A stretch of 64,000 nucleotides of DNA, from NCBI GenBank assembly GCA_032209605.1, contig JASFXZ010000035.1, forward strand, positions 5,185,748-5,249,747, in the 5' to 3' direction. A program made the translations under genes and the position numbers. Source of the stretch: Mactromeris polynyma. Its lineage: Eukaryota; Mollusca; Bivalvia; Venerida; Mactridae. Positions 49,421 through 59,889 of this stretch are shown here, in pieces; position 1 is the stretch's first letter, and every line of letters starts with the position of its first letter. The notes under the pieces are model-generated. The model ran no database searches. It saw only the letters and a list, made by a program, of their open reading frames with translations, and was not told where the DNA came from.

Positions 49421-50116
49421 AGCGATATTTCATCAAAATTTATAACTCTGATTGAACAGTTACGAACACATTTCACGTAAGTTTTAGTAAAACGGACTTA
49501 AGTTTTGCGTAAGGTTTGCGTAAATTGATAATTACGCAAAACGTAAGAATGTTAGTAAAACAGTACCCTGGTCACTGGAAATGCAAGAGTAGTTTTTTCA
49601 TATTTTGATAGTATGAGAAAAGTTACCAATAATTACAGAGAGTAACCAAAAGTCACTTCAAAGTAACCATAGATATAGTATAGTAACCTGGTAACTGGAA
49701 ATGCAAGGGTTGTTTTTTCATGAAATTCTTCCTTTTTTTTAAGCATTTAGTATACTAGGGTAATGTTGAAGAAATTCTCCAAATTCTCCAAAAGTATGAG
49801 AAGGTACCAAAGAGATAGAAGAAGTAACCTTCAGTTACCAAAGGAAAGAGTGGGTTACTTATGCACCATTAGGGTCATATATGCAAAGTAAACATACAAA
49901 AACATTTATTGAATGATGAAATGATTTAATGACATAAGATCGAGTGTGTAAAACCTAATTGCTGTTAAATGGAGAAAAAATAGATATATATATAAAGTTG
50001 TATAAATGAAATTAACTGTCAGCATTGTACTTACACTAAAAAACAAAATGTTTCGATTATCTCCAATTCGGTTATCGATAATGAAACTTGTCCGATTATC
50101 CATCACTAGTCTCAGT

Positions 50117-51023
50117 GTGGTTTTATTATATATAGTTCAACAGAAATAGCTGTTAATTTACATCATTTTGTTCTGTTGTTTTATAATAGTATTCCTGATG
50201 AAGACTGACAAACTGAAACTCACAATATCAAATCTTTTTAAATGTTATTTCACAGCAAAGTAATCTTTTAATCTATGTTTGTACTAATAATTAGTATACT
50301 TACTGGCATGCAACATACATTGTACTATGGGAATCGTTTGTGCTTCTACTAAGCTTTTTGCTCTATGGTAACATTTTCCAAGGGCCTAGCTCCATTAGCT
50401 CTGTTTTTAGAACAGACGCCCACTTTGTCTGAAATATATATAGATACTCTTAATGATAGAAGCCACTAGTTGAAATGTATGAATGAAATACAACAACAAA
50501 TTCTATTCAAAAATGAAATCATGCAAATATTTCCATAACACTGGACATTAAAATTATGTCATGAGAAAATTCAAGATGAAAAATAGGATGTAAATCATCA
50601 AATAAGTGTCAGGGGTTCCATTTGACCCTTGTTTGACCCCTGGATTTTCCAAAAGCTCACATTTTGACCCTTAGGGTTCTGGCTGAAGGGTCAATTTTTC
50701 TCTTTATTGTAGGCATTTTGGCCATAAAATGGCAACGTCAGGTAAAAAATTATCAAAATGACCCTTGAGATTCAGCACCTAGTGGAATCCCTGAGTGTAT
50801 AAATATATAAAACAAATGTTAACTGACAGTCATGAGCACGCACATAGACCGTATCGCTATTGTGGCGACTATATCAAGCTCATTGCTAAGTGCTCAATAA
50901 TAATATACTTTTAACATAAAACCACTCTAAAATGAAGTGCATTAAAGAATGTATTACCCAATTGGTGGGTATATGCTGTTAGAAGATGGCTTCAATGTTT
51001 CATAGCTTCAAGAAAAAATTTAC
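50117..51023. other. Intron/intergenic, nothing supported
   Basis: AT-rich; only a short diverged TTTGACCCTT repeat around 50.6-50.77 kb. Confidence 0.4.
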
Positions 51024-51122
51024 CTTCATTTCAAGTACAGTGCCACCTAATGTTTCAGCACAATGATTGGTTACATCTTTCAACAATGGTTTTAATACTT
51101 CATTGTCTTTCATACATGCAAC
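51024..51122 (-). CDS. Coding exon of an unidentified gene
   Basis: 33 codons, phase 0 to 0, acceptor TTTAAATGTAG, donor AAG|GTAAAT. Encodes VACMKDNEVLKPLLKDV then TNHCAETLGGTVLEMK, which looks helical. It joins in phase to the exon at 52564-52644 upstream. Protein not recognised. Confidence 0.55.
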
Positions 51123-51739
51123 CTACATTTAAAATAATCATGATTAGCTCCAATGCTTTTTACTCACCAGATTTACTTATAAATAGCTTTACTAATATTC
51201 CTATGACATGTAAAACATTCTGTACCAACAAACATTTTATTTTCTAACAAATATTTTCCTATCATGCTTCATGGTACAAATGTAATAAGAATATTATAGT
51301 AAATAGGCCATATAGAACATTAAAATAGTTAGTTTGAAACTTTCAAGTAACTGTGGTTCATACAGAACATTTGACACAAAATTCAAGTGCTTTTGAAGGA
51401 TTTACTTCTTATCAGGACTAATGCTTACTACCAACTCAATACAAAGTTTAAAAAAGACAAAAGAACATGATTATCAAAAGAAAAGGATAAAAACATGCTT
51501 TACAAGATATCTAAACTGACCTAAGAAACAGACAACACACTTGATTCTAGCTATATACATCTATGAAGTGAGTCGGTAGTAGACCCTCATTTTCCAGTTA
51601 TTGATTAGAAATGACATAATATTCTATCAGAGCAGAAATGTCATAAAATCATGTCTGTCAAATTGTTATTTGACTTAATTAACAGATGAAAATCTTTAAA
51701 TAACAATTCAATGTAGTTACCTTACACACTGGAAATATC

Positions 51740-51842
51740 CTACTCCTCTGGCTGATAAAAGTGATATGTGGGGTCATCCAGATCATAATCAAGATCATAG
51801 TCATACATGTATGTCTTCTGTGTTAGAGCTTGATCATTCAAA
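51740..51842 (-). CDS. Possible alternative last exon with acidic tail
   Basis: An open frame LNDQALTQKTYMYDYDLDYD continues to HFYQPEE and TAG at 51740-51742. The acceptor (GGGTGAAG at 51843) is weak; the stronger TTTACTTAG just upstream puts a stop in frame. It lies between two exons that already join each other, so at best it is an alternative end. Confidence 0.25.
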
Positions 51843-52563
51843 CTTCACCCTAAGTAAATAACATATACATAAATACATAATACATATAGGTCTTATGTTT
51901 TACAAACCAAACATTATCAATAACAAGGTGGGCATAGTTGTCCTGATTTGCTCACTTTAGTTTCACAGCTCAAACATTACAATCAGACTTAATTTTACAA
52001 GGAATTAGTATGGGTATAGGCAAAGTGATAACACTTCCAAATTTGTCTGATGAATCTTAATAATTTTAACTATCAAGGTTCATCAGAATACACCTACAGA
52101 ATAATTCGGTTGAATTTTACCAAGCATGGGGAATCAGCTTCTGAATCTTTCTATTTGACCAGCTGAATTAGTCTTATGATGGATCAAATTTATTTGAGAA
52201 GTTGTAGAAGTTGAGGCTAGGAAGCTTCTGAATAACTTTGGGATGGGAGACTTCCTCACACTAAGCAAAAGCCCAAATGGACCAAAAATACAATGATCCA
52301 TGACAAGACAAGGCATGAGGAAGCAAAACATACATCATAACAAATACATCATACTACAGGTATAAAGAAATGTGCACTTAGTTACAGAGTGTACTTTACA
52401 TCCGAGTTACTAACATGATACTAGTACATGATACACTGCCTTAGTAGATTTTTGTTGGCCTATCATGTTGTACCAAGAACATAACTCTCAATTACATTGC
52501 CATCAGAAATGTAGTGGTTTGGGGTTAGACAGATAGACATCAGAACTTTTCCCCTTGATTTAC

Positions 52564-52644
52564 CTCAATGGTGGCAGCGGTGTTTGATAGCACACAGTGG
52601 TTGAGCTTCGGAAGGAGGATGTGCAGTGATGTGGGGTAAGAAGG
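52564..52644 (-). CDS. Coding exon of the same unidentified gene, at a tandem duplication
   Basis: 27 codons in phase 0 ending ATTGAG|GTAAAT; encodes PSYPTSLHILLPKLNHCVLS then NTAATIE. The acceptor TGTGCTAG falls inside a 53-bp segment repeated at a 58-bp period (52588-52698), so the original acceptor may have been further up. Joins in phase with 51024-51122. Confidence 0.45.
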
Positions 52645-52698
52645 CTAGCACACAGTGGTTGAGCTTCGGAAGGAGGATGTGCAGTGATGTGGGGTAAG
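52588..52698. repeat. Tandem duplication, 53 bp at 58-bp spacing
   Basis: Two identical copies of the segment beginning TAGCACACAGTGGTTGAGC, separated by AAGGC. It covers the 5' part of the exon above and duplicates coding sequence. Confidence 0.9.
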
Positions 52699-52775
52699 GG
52701 GCTATCCGTTTAGTTCAGTCAATAGAGTGCTGTACTAGTATTTCAGGGGTAGTGGGTTCGAGCCCTACCCCTTTA
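52699..52775 (+). repeat. tRNA-like SINE head
   Basis: TTTAGTTCAGTCAATAGAG (box A-like) and GTGGGTTCGAGCCCTAC (box B with a paired T stem). The rest is not a full cloverleaf. Confidence 0.5.
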
Positions 52776-52849
52776 AATTACTTTCATAATCACCAGAGTT
52801 CATTAACTCTAAAATAATATACATGTGGGAGGAGAAATTGTCATTCTTG

Positions 52850-52915
52850 ATCGAGGCATGAGGGAATCAAACCCAGGTCACCTGGATTACAAGTCCAGCG
52901 AATTAAACACAAATT
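52850..52915 (-). repeat. tRNA fragment, Thr(TGT)-like 3' half
   Basis: Minus strand CTGGACTTGTAATCCAG forms an anticodon arm with TGT in the loop, followed by CCTGGGTTTGATTCCC. The 5' half is missing; tRNA pseudogene or SINE. Confidence 0.4.
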
Positions 52916-53715
52916 TAAAGTATCCTTTACACACGTATATTGATCTTCGGAGGGTGGGGTACTGTTAATTTACGAAGCTGACTCCAGTCTATCATACATT
53001 CTTAAGCGAATTATACAAATACTTGAAATTTGACAACTGTAGAATCGTTTTGCGCTCCAATACACTATTTTACTTGAATCCACAAAATCACTTTGTTCCC
53101 GATGTTCACATTTTGTCAGCCGAAACAGTTTTTGTGGCTAGTTTGCGTACACATTTTAGCGATAGCCGTTTATTTAGCAGGCATCACGAAGGCTGTCAGT
53201 CTGTTTACAATTTATTGCACATGCGCGGAATTCGGGTGCAAATTGCTGAAACCTCCCATAATCCTTAGCACTGATTCTATTTATAATTTTTATACCGTTA
53301 GTAACGCAGTAGATTTTGCGAAGGAAAAATGTAAAAATCTGGCGTAATTTCAAAACAGTACTTATAAAACATCCTGGTTTGAATTAAACGTAAACTTTGT
53401 ATTAAACGTAAACGTAATTTATTTGTTTAAACGCCTATTTCTACATAGATAGTAACTACATATACAATGGCGTTTTACATAATAACTGGTAAAAGTAAAA
53501 AAGATAAAAATATGATAAAACATACACATAATCAAAACATTAAACTCAAATACATGTAAATGAATTTGTTTAAGAACTTACATTTTAAGAAAAAGGTAAA
53601 AATATTCATCATCAGTGTAGTGTTTACTTTAAGATATCAAACTGATAAGATATTAAAATATTATGAATGTTGCACAAGGAAGTATAATATAAAAAATTTA
53701 TGTGACCAACGAGAT

Positions 53716-53945
53716 TTAAAATAAGTCGTAAAACCGGTTAAAGTAGTGTGTCTTGAGTTTTTTCTTAAAAACCTCCAATGATACAGATTGTTTCACACTA
53801 ACAGGCAAGTCGTTCCATAATTTCAGACCAGTAGTTTTAAAACTTCTATGACTAAAAGTTGATTTCTTGTTGAACGGAATTATGCCTACCAATTCAGCAT
53901 ATAACTTTAAGCTTTCACTAACAAGCATATTTTTCAACATGGTCA
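53716..53945 (-). pseudogene. LINE (non-LTR) reverse transcriptase C-terminal fragment
   Basis: Encodes SESLKLYAELVGIIPFNKK, then FSHRSFKTTGLKLWNDLPVS and EVFKKKLKTHYF before a stop. The 'xLWNxLPxxxxxxxSLxxFKKxLKxxxF' ending is the classic C terminus of non-LTR reverse transcriptases. Everything upstream is missing, as expected for a 5'-truncated LINE insertion; it abuts the start of the MULE pseudogene. Confidence 0.75.
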
Positions 53946-55490
53946 AGGGAAAATTCAAGAGACATGCTGCTGGGACACAGTTCAAGCCCGGAAAAAAGAT
54001 GTCGCCTGCTTACCTTCATCCAGTTACAGCTGCCACCGACCCAGATGCAGTTCAGATGTAGATTTACAGGTACACCAATACCAGGCGGAGATGAAGAAGC
54101 CAACACTTCGACCACGTCCAGACCTGCAAATGAAAACTACAGTTGAACCGCAAGGTAACAGAGTGGTAAACTTAGATCGGCTCGTCATCATTATGAACAA
54201 TGTTTATAAAGAGCATAGTGCTAGGAAATGCAGGAATTTAAATATCTAAGAACGGAAGTTAGGACTCGGTTCCCAGTTACAGTTTCAGTGTGCATCATGT
54301 GGGTTTTTGTCAAGCAAAATGGAGACGTTCACAAACTGTAGAGAGAACAAGGGAGCCGCTATAAACATGCTACTGGCATCAGCGCTGCAGGATATATCAA
54401 TTGGAATAGAAAAGCGAACTTGTTATTGACGTCAATGGATATTCCACCACCCACCAGAAGCCATATGCAGACTCTGGTGACTCATGCCAGCCTCAACACC
54501 ATTAGGCTAAACGAGGAAGACACGGCGGAGAAGAGACGGATGGTCATTCAACACAACCGCGACAAGGGAAAACTTAACCCACAACATATTGACCTATCCT
54601 TCGATGGCCGCTACAATACCTGAATGGTTTCATCGTACAAACCCGGACAAGGATCTTCTCAAGCCTACGGTGTAGCGATTGAACACCATACCAGCTACAA
54701 GTACATAGTGGCCTTGGCGGTAGAAAATAAGCTTTGTTGGACAGACGCATACCTAAGGAACAAGGGCTTCGACATTGCAGCTTCTGTCCACATGATTCAC
54801 TTGATTGTTCCGGTGTCGGGGGGTTGGCGACTGGTGGTACCACTCAAAGTATCTACCGTCGCACAATATCCATCACCTGGAATATACAGAGAATGATCGC
54901 CAACTGTTGTCCACCATAATTGAGATCAGACTAAGCGAGTTCGCCATCTTATCTGTTACCAGCAACCTGTCGACACAGAAATGTGAGGCATTCAACAGGG
55001 CAGTACTGTCATCACTGCCCAAAGACATTAACTTGTCCAGAAACTTAGGTGGGAGTCTGGCATCAAAAACACTTCAACTCAACAACTCGCTACTGGAATC
55101 GGTTGGGAAGAAAGTGGCCAGCCTCACCGGTAAACAACTTTCAACATGGGCAATGAGGTACCAGAGATTTACCTCAAGAAGATCTCAACAACACAAAGCA
55201 GTTCAAAAAACGACCAAGTTCAAAACCCACCGGCGAAACAACCGGGCCAAGCTAGATATGAGTACCACAGAGCCAGAAATGCATGCCCGAACAGTGAGGA
55301 CAATTACATTAAAGGTCAACAAGATGTACCCGGACCTAGTACATAGTGTTTTTGGGAAACACAACTGAAATTGCTCCAAAAAGAGAATGCGAAACTATGC
55401 GCAAACTGGGAGGAGCTCCGTCACATTCATGGCAGAATGTCTGATGAGGCCTGATGCTGGCTGAAACGGGAAAGCTCAATCAAATGAAAT
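53939..55490 (+). pseudogene. MULE-like (Mutator) transposase pseudogene
   Basis: Starts ATG GTC (VKGKFKRHAAGTQFKPGKK). After several frame changes come GNRVVNLDRL, FQCASCGFLSS, MDIPPPTRSHMQ, IDLSFDGRYNT then a stop, SSYKPGQGSSQAYGVAIEH, AVENKLCWTDAYLRNKG, then after a gap TQKCEAFNRAVLSSLPK, NNSLLESVGKK and KAVQKTTKFKTHRRNN, and a tail EELRHIHGRMSDEA. I recognise this order from invertebrate Mutator-like transposase proteins. The catalytic middle (after LRNKG, about 54.78 kb) is largely deleted, and frameshifts and stops are present, so it is dead. The tail is duplicated at 58.79-58.93 kb. Confidence 0.7.
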
Positions 55491-56430
55491 ATAGTCTATA
55501 GTCTAATAAAAATAACAACAACAACAGCACAACAACAACAATAGCAACAAAAACAAAAAGCAGCAGCAGCAGCAATCACAGAAACAAATTTTGACCCCAC
55601 TGTACCCCTTGTAGTAATACTTAAATATATTTAAAAAATTAATTATATTTTCCAAAAATGGCATCAAAGTGTGTATAATATTACACAAAACAACCCAAAT
55701 AATATACCCGGTCCTTTTATGAGGGTTCACACAGAAGCAGAGAACAAACAATCAAGGGGAGATCACTCCAAATCCATTTTTACTGAAATTTGGCTGTCAT
55801 TTTTTTAAAAATTGAATTAAATTAAAATTTCACAAACCTCAATAAAATCCTGTTGGCCACTGGTTTCGATTGTCCTAAAATACTAGCATGCGAAGTTTCA
55901 TTGATGTAGACAGACTGGTTGCTGAAATATCCAACTTCAAAGATTTGCCATCTAGGTGTCGGCCCGGTGCTTTTTCGCCCTCTTTATTCTGTAGTAAAAC
56001 TACAAGATTTGCACTGGAATTGTGAACTCCACAATATTTCCCCAGCTATTTGCAATATCTAGTCTTCAAATACAACACTAGCACAGTAAATCCACACCAG
56101 AAAACACCACCACGACCAGTTAACTTTTCTGCTATCATTCAATGTATACAGTATCTGTCAAAATTTTCAATACACAACTCAACTGTCAACATGGCCGAAA
56201 CGGTGCATTTTCTAAATCCTTCCATGCAAAAATGTAGTTCTGAAAACAAAGAAAATTCACTGTTTCAATGATCAGAAATGACACAAAAGTTGCACAGTAA
56301 CAATAAATACAGCTGACAATGAATCAGTACAGCCTAGTGAGTGTGAGAGACGGCCTTAAATCTGGGACTTCAACATTTCTAAGAACTACTTCCTAGCGTA
56401 CAACGACCCGGAAGTACTTGCTCACCAGGC
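55380..56430. repeat. Duplicated block, copy 1
   Basis: MULE pseudogene tail plus about 0.95 kb of downstream DNA, matching 58790-59885. Shared pieces include CTGAAACGGGAAAGCTCAAT, GAGGGTTCACACAGAAG, TCAAGGGGAGATCACTCC and CAACATTTCTAAGAACTACT. Confidence 0.85.
55501..55580. repeat. Simple repeat (AAC)n/(CAG)n
   Basis: AACAACAAC and CAGCAGCAGCAGC tracts; a related AAC tract is at about 58950-59000 in the second copy. Confidence 0.8.
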
Positions 56431-56937
56431 CGACACCGTATGTCTACACAATACTGTATATGTCTACACCATACTGTACAGCTATAGAGCAACAAATTTT
56501 TCATGCAATTAGTTTTTCGCTTTCAAATTTTTTACTCAAATAGTATTTCACTCCAACAGTGACAATTTAATGAATAATTTTTTTTTCAAGTTATTTAGTG
56601 TGTTGGTAATTTCTTTCAATAAAGTGAGTTACCAGAAGTGCAACAGAAGAGCGTAGTACATACACATGTAATTTATAGAACTTTACTTACAGACATGTAT
56701 TTACCTTACACACCATTTACAGGAAATTCAAATTGTTTTAATTGACTGATGTTGAACTTTAAATTGTTTTAGGTGAAAATCAATTTGTATTCACATTAAA
56801 ATGACGTTTATCTGTTGTGCTGTGGCTACGTCTTCTTCTAAACAGTTATAATGTTACAATGCAGGAAGAAGTTCATCAATAAAAATCATTTTGGAAAGTT
56901 TATGTATATTTTTGTAGACAAAAGTCTTAAATCTTAC

Positions 56938-57063
56938 ATTGACAGGCATGTTGAAATAGTTGCTTTCTAAAGCTGTCTGCCATTTCTCCAAATGATTGTA
57001 ATGAGAATTCACTCTGCTCATTGACTGCTCAAATCTGTAAGGATCCTGAGGTTTACTGCAAAC
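56938..57063 (-). CDS. Coding exon of the unidentified minus-strand gene
   Basis: 42 codons, phase 0 to 0, acceptor ATTTCTTTTCAG, donor AAT|GTAAGA. Encodes VCSKPQDPYRFEQSMSRVN, then SHYNHLEKWQTALESNYF and NMPVN. Clean borders and codon-multiple length make this one of the firmer exons. It joins in phase to 52564-52644 downstream. Protein not recognised. Confidence 0.6.
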
Positions 57064-57289
57064 CTGAAAAGAAATAATTCAATCACATAAGCAGCTGAAC
57101 ATCAATTTTCACCACTACCATAAAACATTGGACCAGCAGTTCTTGAAATGAAGATTTTTAAAGTTTCCACTATTTACATATAGGAAAAGTAGCACAGCCC
57201 CCGGCTGCCATATTTTTTGACAAACCAACTAAGTTGGACAATCTTTGTCACCCAAGGTACATTTGTGTGAAATTTTGTCGAAATTGGTA

Positions 57290-57480
57290 GCTTATGACAA
57301 GATGATTTTTGAAGTTTTTACTCTCCATTGCCATGGCAACCAGATTCAATTTTGAAAAGGGTCCACATAAGGATTATTTCTGTGAACTTTGGTCAAAGTT
57401 AGCAAACTACTTCAGGAGGAGACGAAGTTTAAGATAAGTGTGAACGGAGGGCATACAGACAGACAGATGGTGAGGGCTGT
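57290..57480. repeat. Bivalve dispersed repeat fragment
   Basis: CCATTGCCATGGCAACCAG, GAACTTTGGTCAAAGTTAGC and GGCATACAGACAGACAGATG, typical of a common bivalve noncoding repeat. Confidence 0.5.
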
Positions 57481-58019
57481 ATTGAATTTAATAACATTTT
57501 TCACAAACATGATTTTTACAAGTGTTAATACATGTCGTGTTGTATATTCTGTGGTATATTTATGGGCATTTATTTGCACCCCTATAAAAATGAAGTGAGA
57601 CAAAATGGCTCAAGACATGTTTCTGATGTGAAGGAATATAACTAATACATAAGCATTGAAATTCTTTCACTTTTACCACCAAAAATGGCAATAAGCAATA
57701 ATACACTTTTATTTTGGCCCCTAACAACAGAGCTTAAAGTCGAATAACACATATATATGAAAAAGAAATTGAAATAATAAAACAATGAGTTAATTACTGT
57801 TTAACAGCTGACTATTGAATAATTAAGTTTATCTGAATATTCGACATCTCTTATTAATATAATGTCTTTATAAATTATCATTCTGTATTATCCTAAGTAA
57901 ATAAAGGATATTATTATTATAACTAATGTATACTAAATTTGTGTGAACAATCAACATAAACTGGTCTCTCAACAGTAAAATAATATAAACTTTTCCTAAT
58001 ACAGCTTCACAAAGAAAAT

Positions 58020-58350
58020 ATAAGGTCAATGATTTTTTTATAGGAGTTGCCTCCCTTTAACCTGTCTGAAATCCATTTCATGCTATATAAACAGTTAATT
58101 TTGTTAGTTCAAAATTATGGTCAATACATTGAAATAAAGTTACTTCCCCTTATTAACAGATCTGCAAATACTGTGAAACATTTCCTTTTGATATTTGTTA
58201 CAACATAGAACAAATGATATTCTACTCATGTCAATAGCTTATATACATATTTATACCTTATAATTCAGTACACTGAAGTGGTCAAAAATAGAACAACATA
58301 CCATGGACAATGTCAGCTTTCCATTGTGACGAAGGTGATCAGTTACACTT
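58020..58350. repeat. Duplicated block b, copy 1
   Basis: Matches 62085-62395: GTTGCCTCCCTTTAACC, AAGTTACTTCCCC, and TCCATTGTGACGAAGGTGAT with TTACACTTCAATATGATTAT. Confidence 0.8.
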
Positions 58351-58789
58351 CAATATGATTATATATGAAAAAATTGTGGGGGGCCTGGGGGCTGCTAGGA
58401 CCCCCGGTTGGTCTTATTTATGCATGGATTTCAACATAATGACAGCATGTGCATGAAAATCTATTGCAAACAATCCAATGATATCATACTAGAAGCTTTA
58501 GAATATTTCAACATATGTTATGTATCACCATATAAAATCAACAGTGCAAATCCGATAGAAAATGGTCAGGTCCGATGTAGAGGGACAGTTCTGCCTTCGG
58601 ACTTCTAAACTTTGGTTGGGTCGTCAAAAAGGCCTCTCGCAAGAATGTTAAATTTACTCACATTTTTAATTGATCGAAATAAGCCAAATGTTTTGCGTTG
58701 TAGACGATTGTAAAAGTTGTAGAAATTTATGGTCATTCCCACTTCCATTTGTTTTTCGCATCCTTTTCTAACACTGTTGTGCTAGGGAA

Positions 58790-59885
58790 ACACAGCTGAG
58801 TTTGATAATAAGAGAATGACAAACTATGTGCGAATGAGGAGCAGCTCCGTCACATTCATGGCAGAATGTCTGATGATGGCCTGATGCCGGCTGAAACGGG
58901 AAAGCTCAATCAAATGAAATATAGTCTTAGGGTAAAACTGTGCATCACCTAATAAAACAACAACTACAACAACAGCAACAACTACAACAACCAAAGAAAC
59001 AAATTTTGTCCCCCACTGTACCCCTTGTAATATACATTTACGGCCCAGTCAATAACTTTGATTATTATAACATTATGTTCAGCATAAAATAACAGTTAAA
59101 TTAATTATTTTTTTAATGGCATTAAAGTGTGTATAATAATACATAAAACAACCCAAATAATATAGCCGGTCCTTTTATGAGGGTTCACACAGAAGTAGAC
59201 AACAAACAGTCAAGGGGAGATCACTCCAAATCCATTTTGACTTAAATTTGACTATGATTTTTTTTAAACTTTAATAAAATCAAAATTTCACAAACCTCAA
59301 ACGAAACATGTTGGCCACTGGTTTCTATTGTCCTAAAATACTAGCATGCCAAGTTTCATGGATGTAGACCCACTGGTGGCTGAAATATCCAACTTCAAAA
59401 ATGTGCCATCTATGTGTCAGCCCGGTGCTTTCTCGCCCTCTTTATTCTATAGTAACTGCAAGTTTTGCAAGGGAATTGTGAACTCCACAACATAGGCCTA
59501 GCTATAGGCAATCTCTAGTTTTCAAATACAACACTATCCCAGTAAATCTACTGCAAGAAATCACCACCATCGACTAGGAACTTTTCTGCTATCATTCAAT
59601 GTATACAGTCACTGTCCAAATTTTCAAAACACAACTGTCAGCATTGATGAACCAGTGCACTTTTTAAATCCTTCCATGCAAAATGAAGTCCTGCAAAACA
59701 AAGAAAAATAACTGTTTCAGTGATCAGAAATGATGCAAAAGTTACACAGTAACAATAAATACAGCCAACATTGAATCAGTACAGCCAGAGACAGCCTTAA
59801 ATCTGGGACTTCAACATTTCTAAGAACTACTTCCTATGCTACAACGGCCTGAAAATACTTGCTCACCAGGTCAACACCTTACCTA
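58790..59885. repeat. Duplicated block, copy 2 (with MULE tail)
   Basis: Second copy of 55380-56430, starting GGGAAACACAGCTGAG at the MULE C-terminal region. Divergence and small indels are visible throughout. Confidence 0.85.
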
Positions 59886-59889
59886 AATA

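Larger units (their letters stand above)
47074..49566. mobile_element. 2.5-kb element with GTACYGTTTTACTAAC termini and CCTGG duplication
   Basis: Left end GTACCGTTTTACTAACGTAC, right end the inverted GTACTGTTTTACTAACATTC, flanked by exact CCTGG (47069-47073 and 49567-49571). The uninterrupted host sequence TAACCTGGTAACTGGA is visible nearby at about 46946 and 49683, confirming the insertion point. Subterminal repeats of GCGTAAG/CTTACGC occur at both ends. The interior contains another element and three tRNA-like copies, no coding region. Confidence 0.75.
46751..50109. mobile_element. hAT-like nonautonomous element, host to nested insertions
   Basis: Left end TAGTGATGGCGCGATTAT, right end CGATTATCCATCACTAG, flanked by direct TCTCAGT (46744-46750 and 50110-50116; eight bp with one mismatch). 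Terminal sequence and duplication length suit the hAT superfamily. The interior is a diverged tandem repeat (AAAGTAACCATAGATATAG, TAGTAACCTGGTAACTGGA) plus the 47074-49566 insertion; no transposase is seen. Confidence 0.55.

Noticed and set aside
54624..54896. Separate gene in the 54.6-54.9 kb ORF
   Set aside because: It is one frame of the broken MULE transposase, downstream of an in-frame stop.
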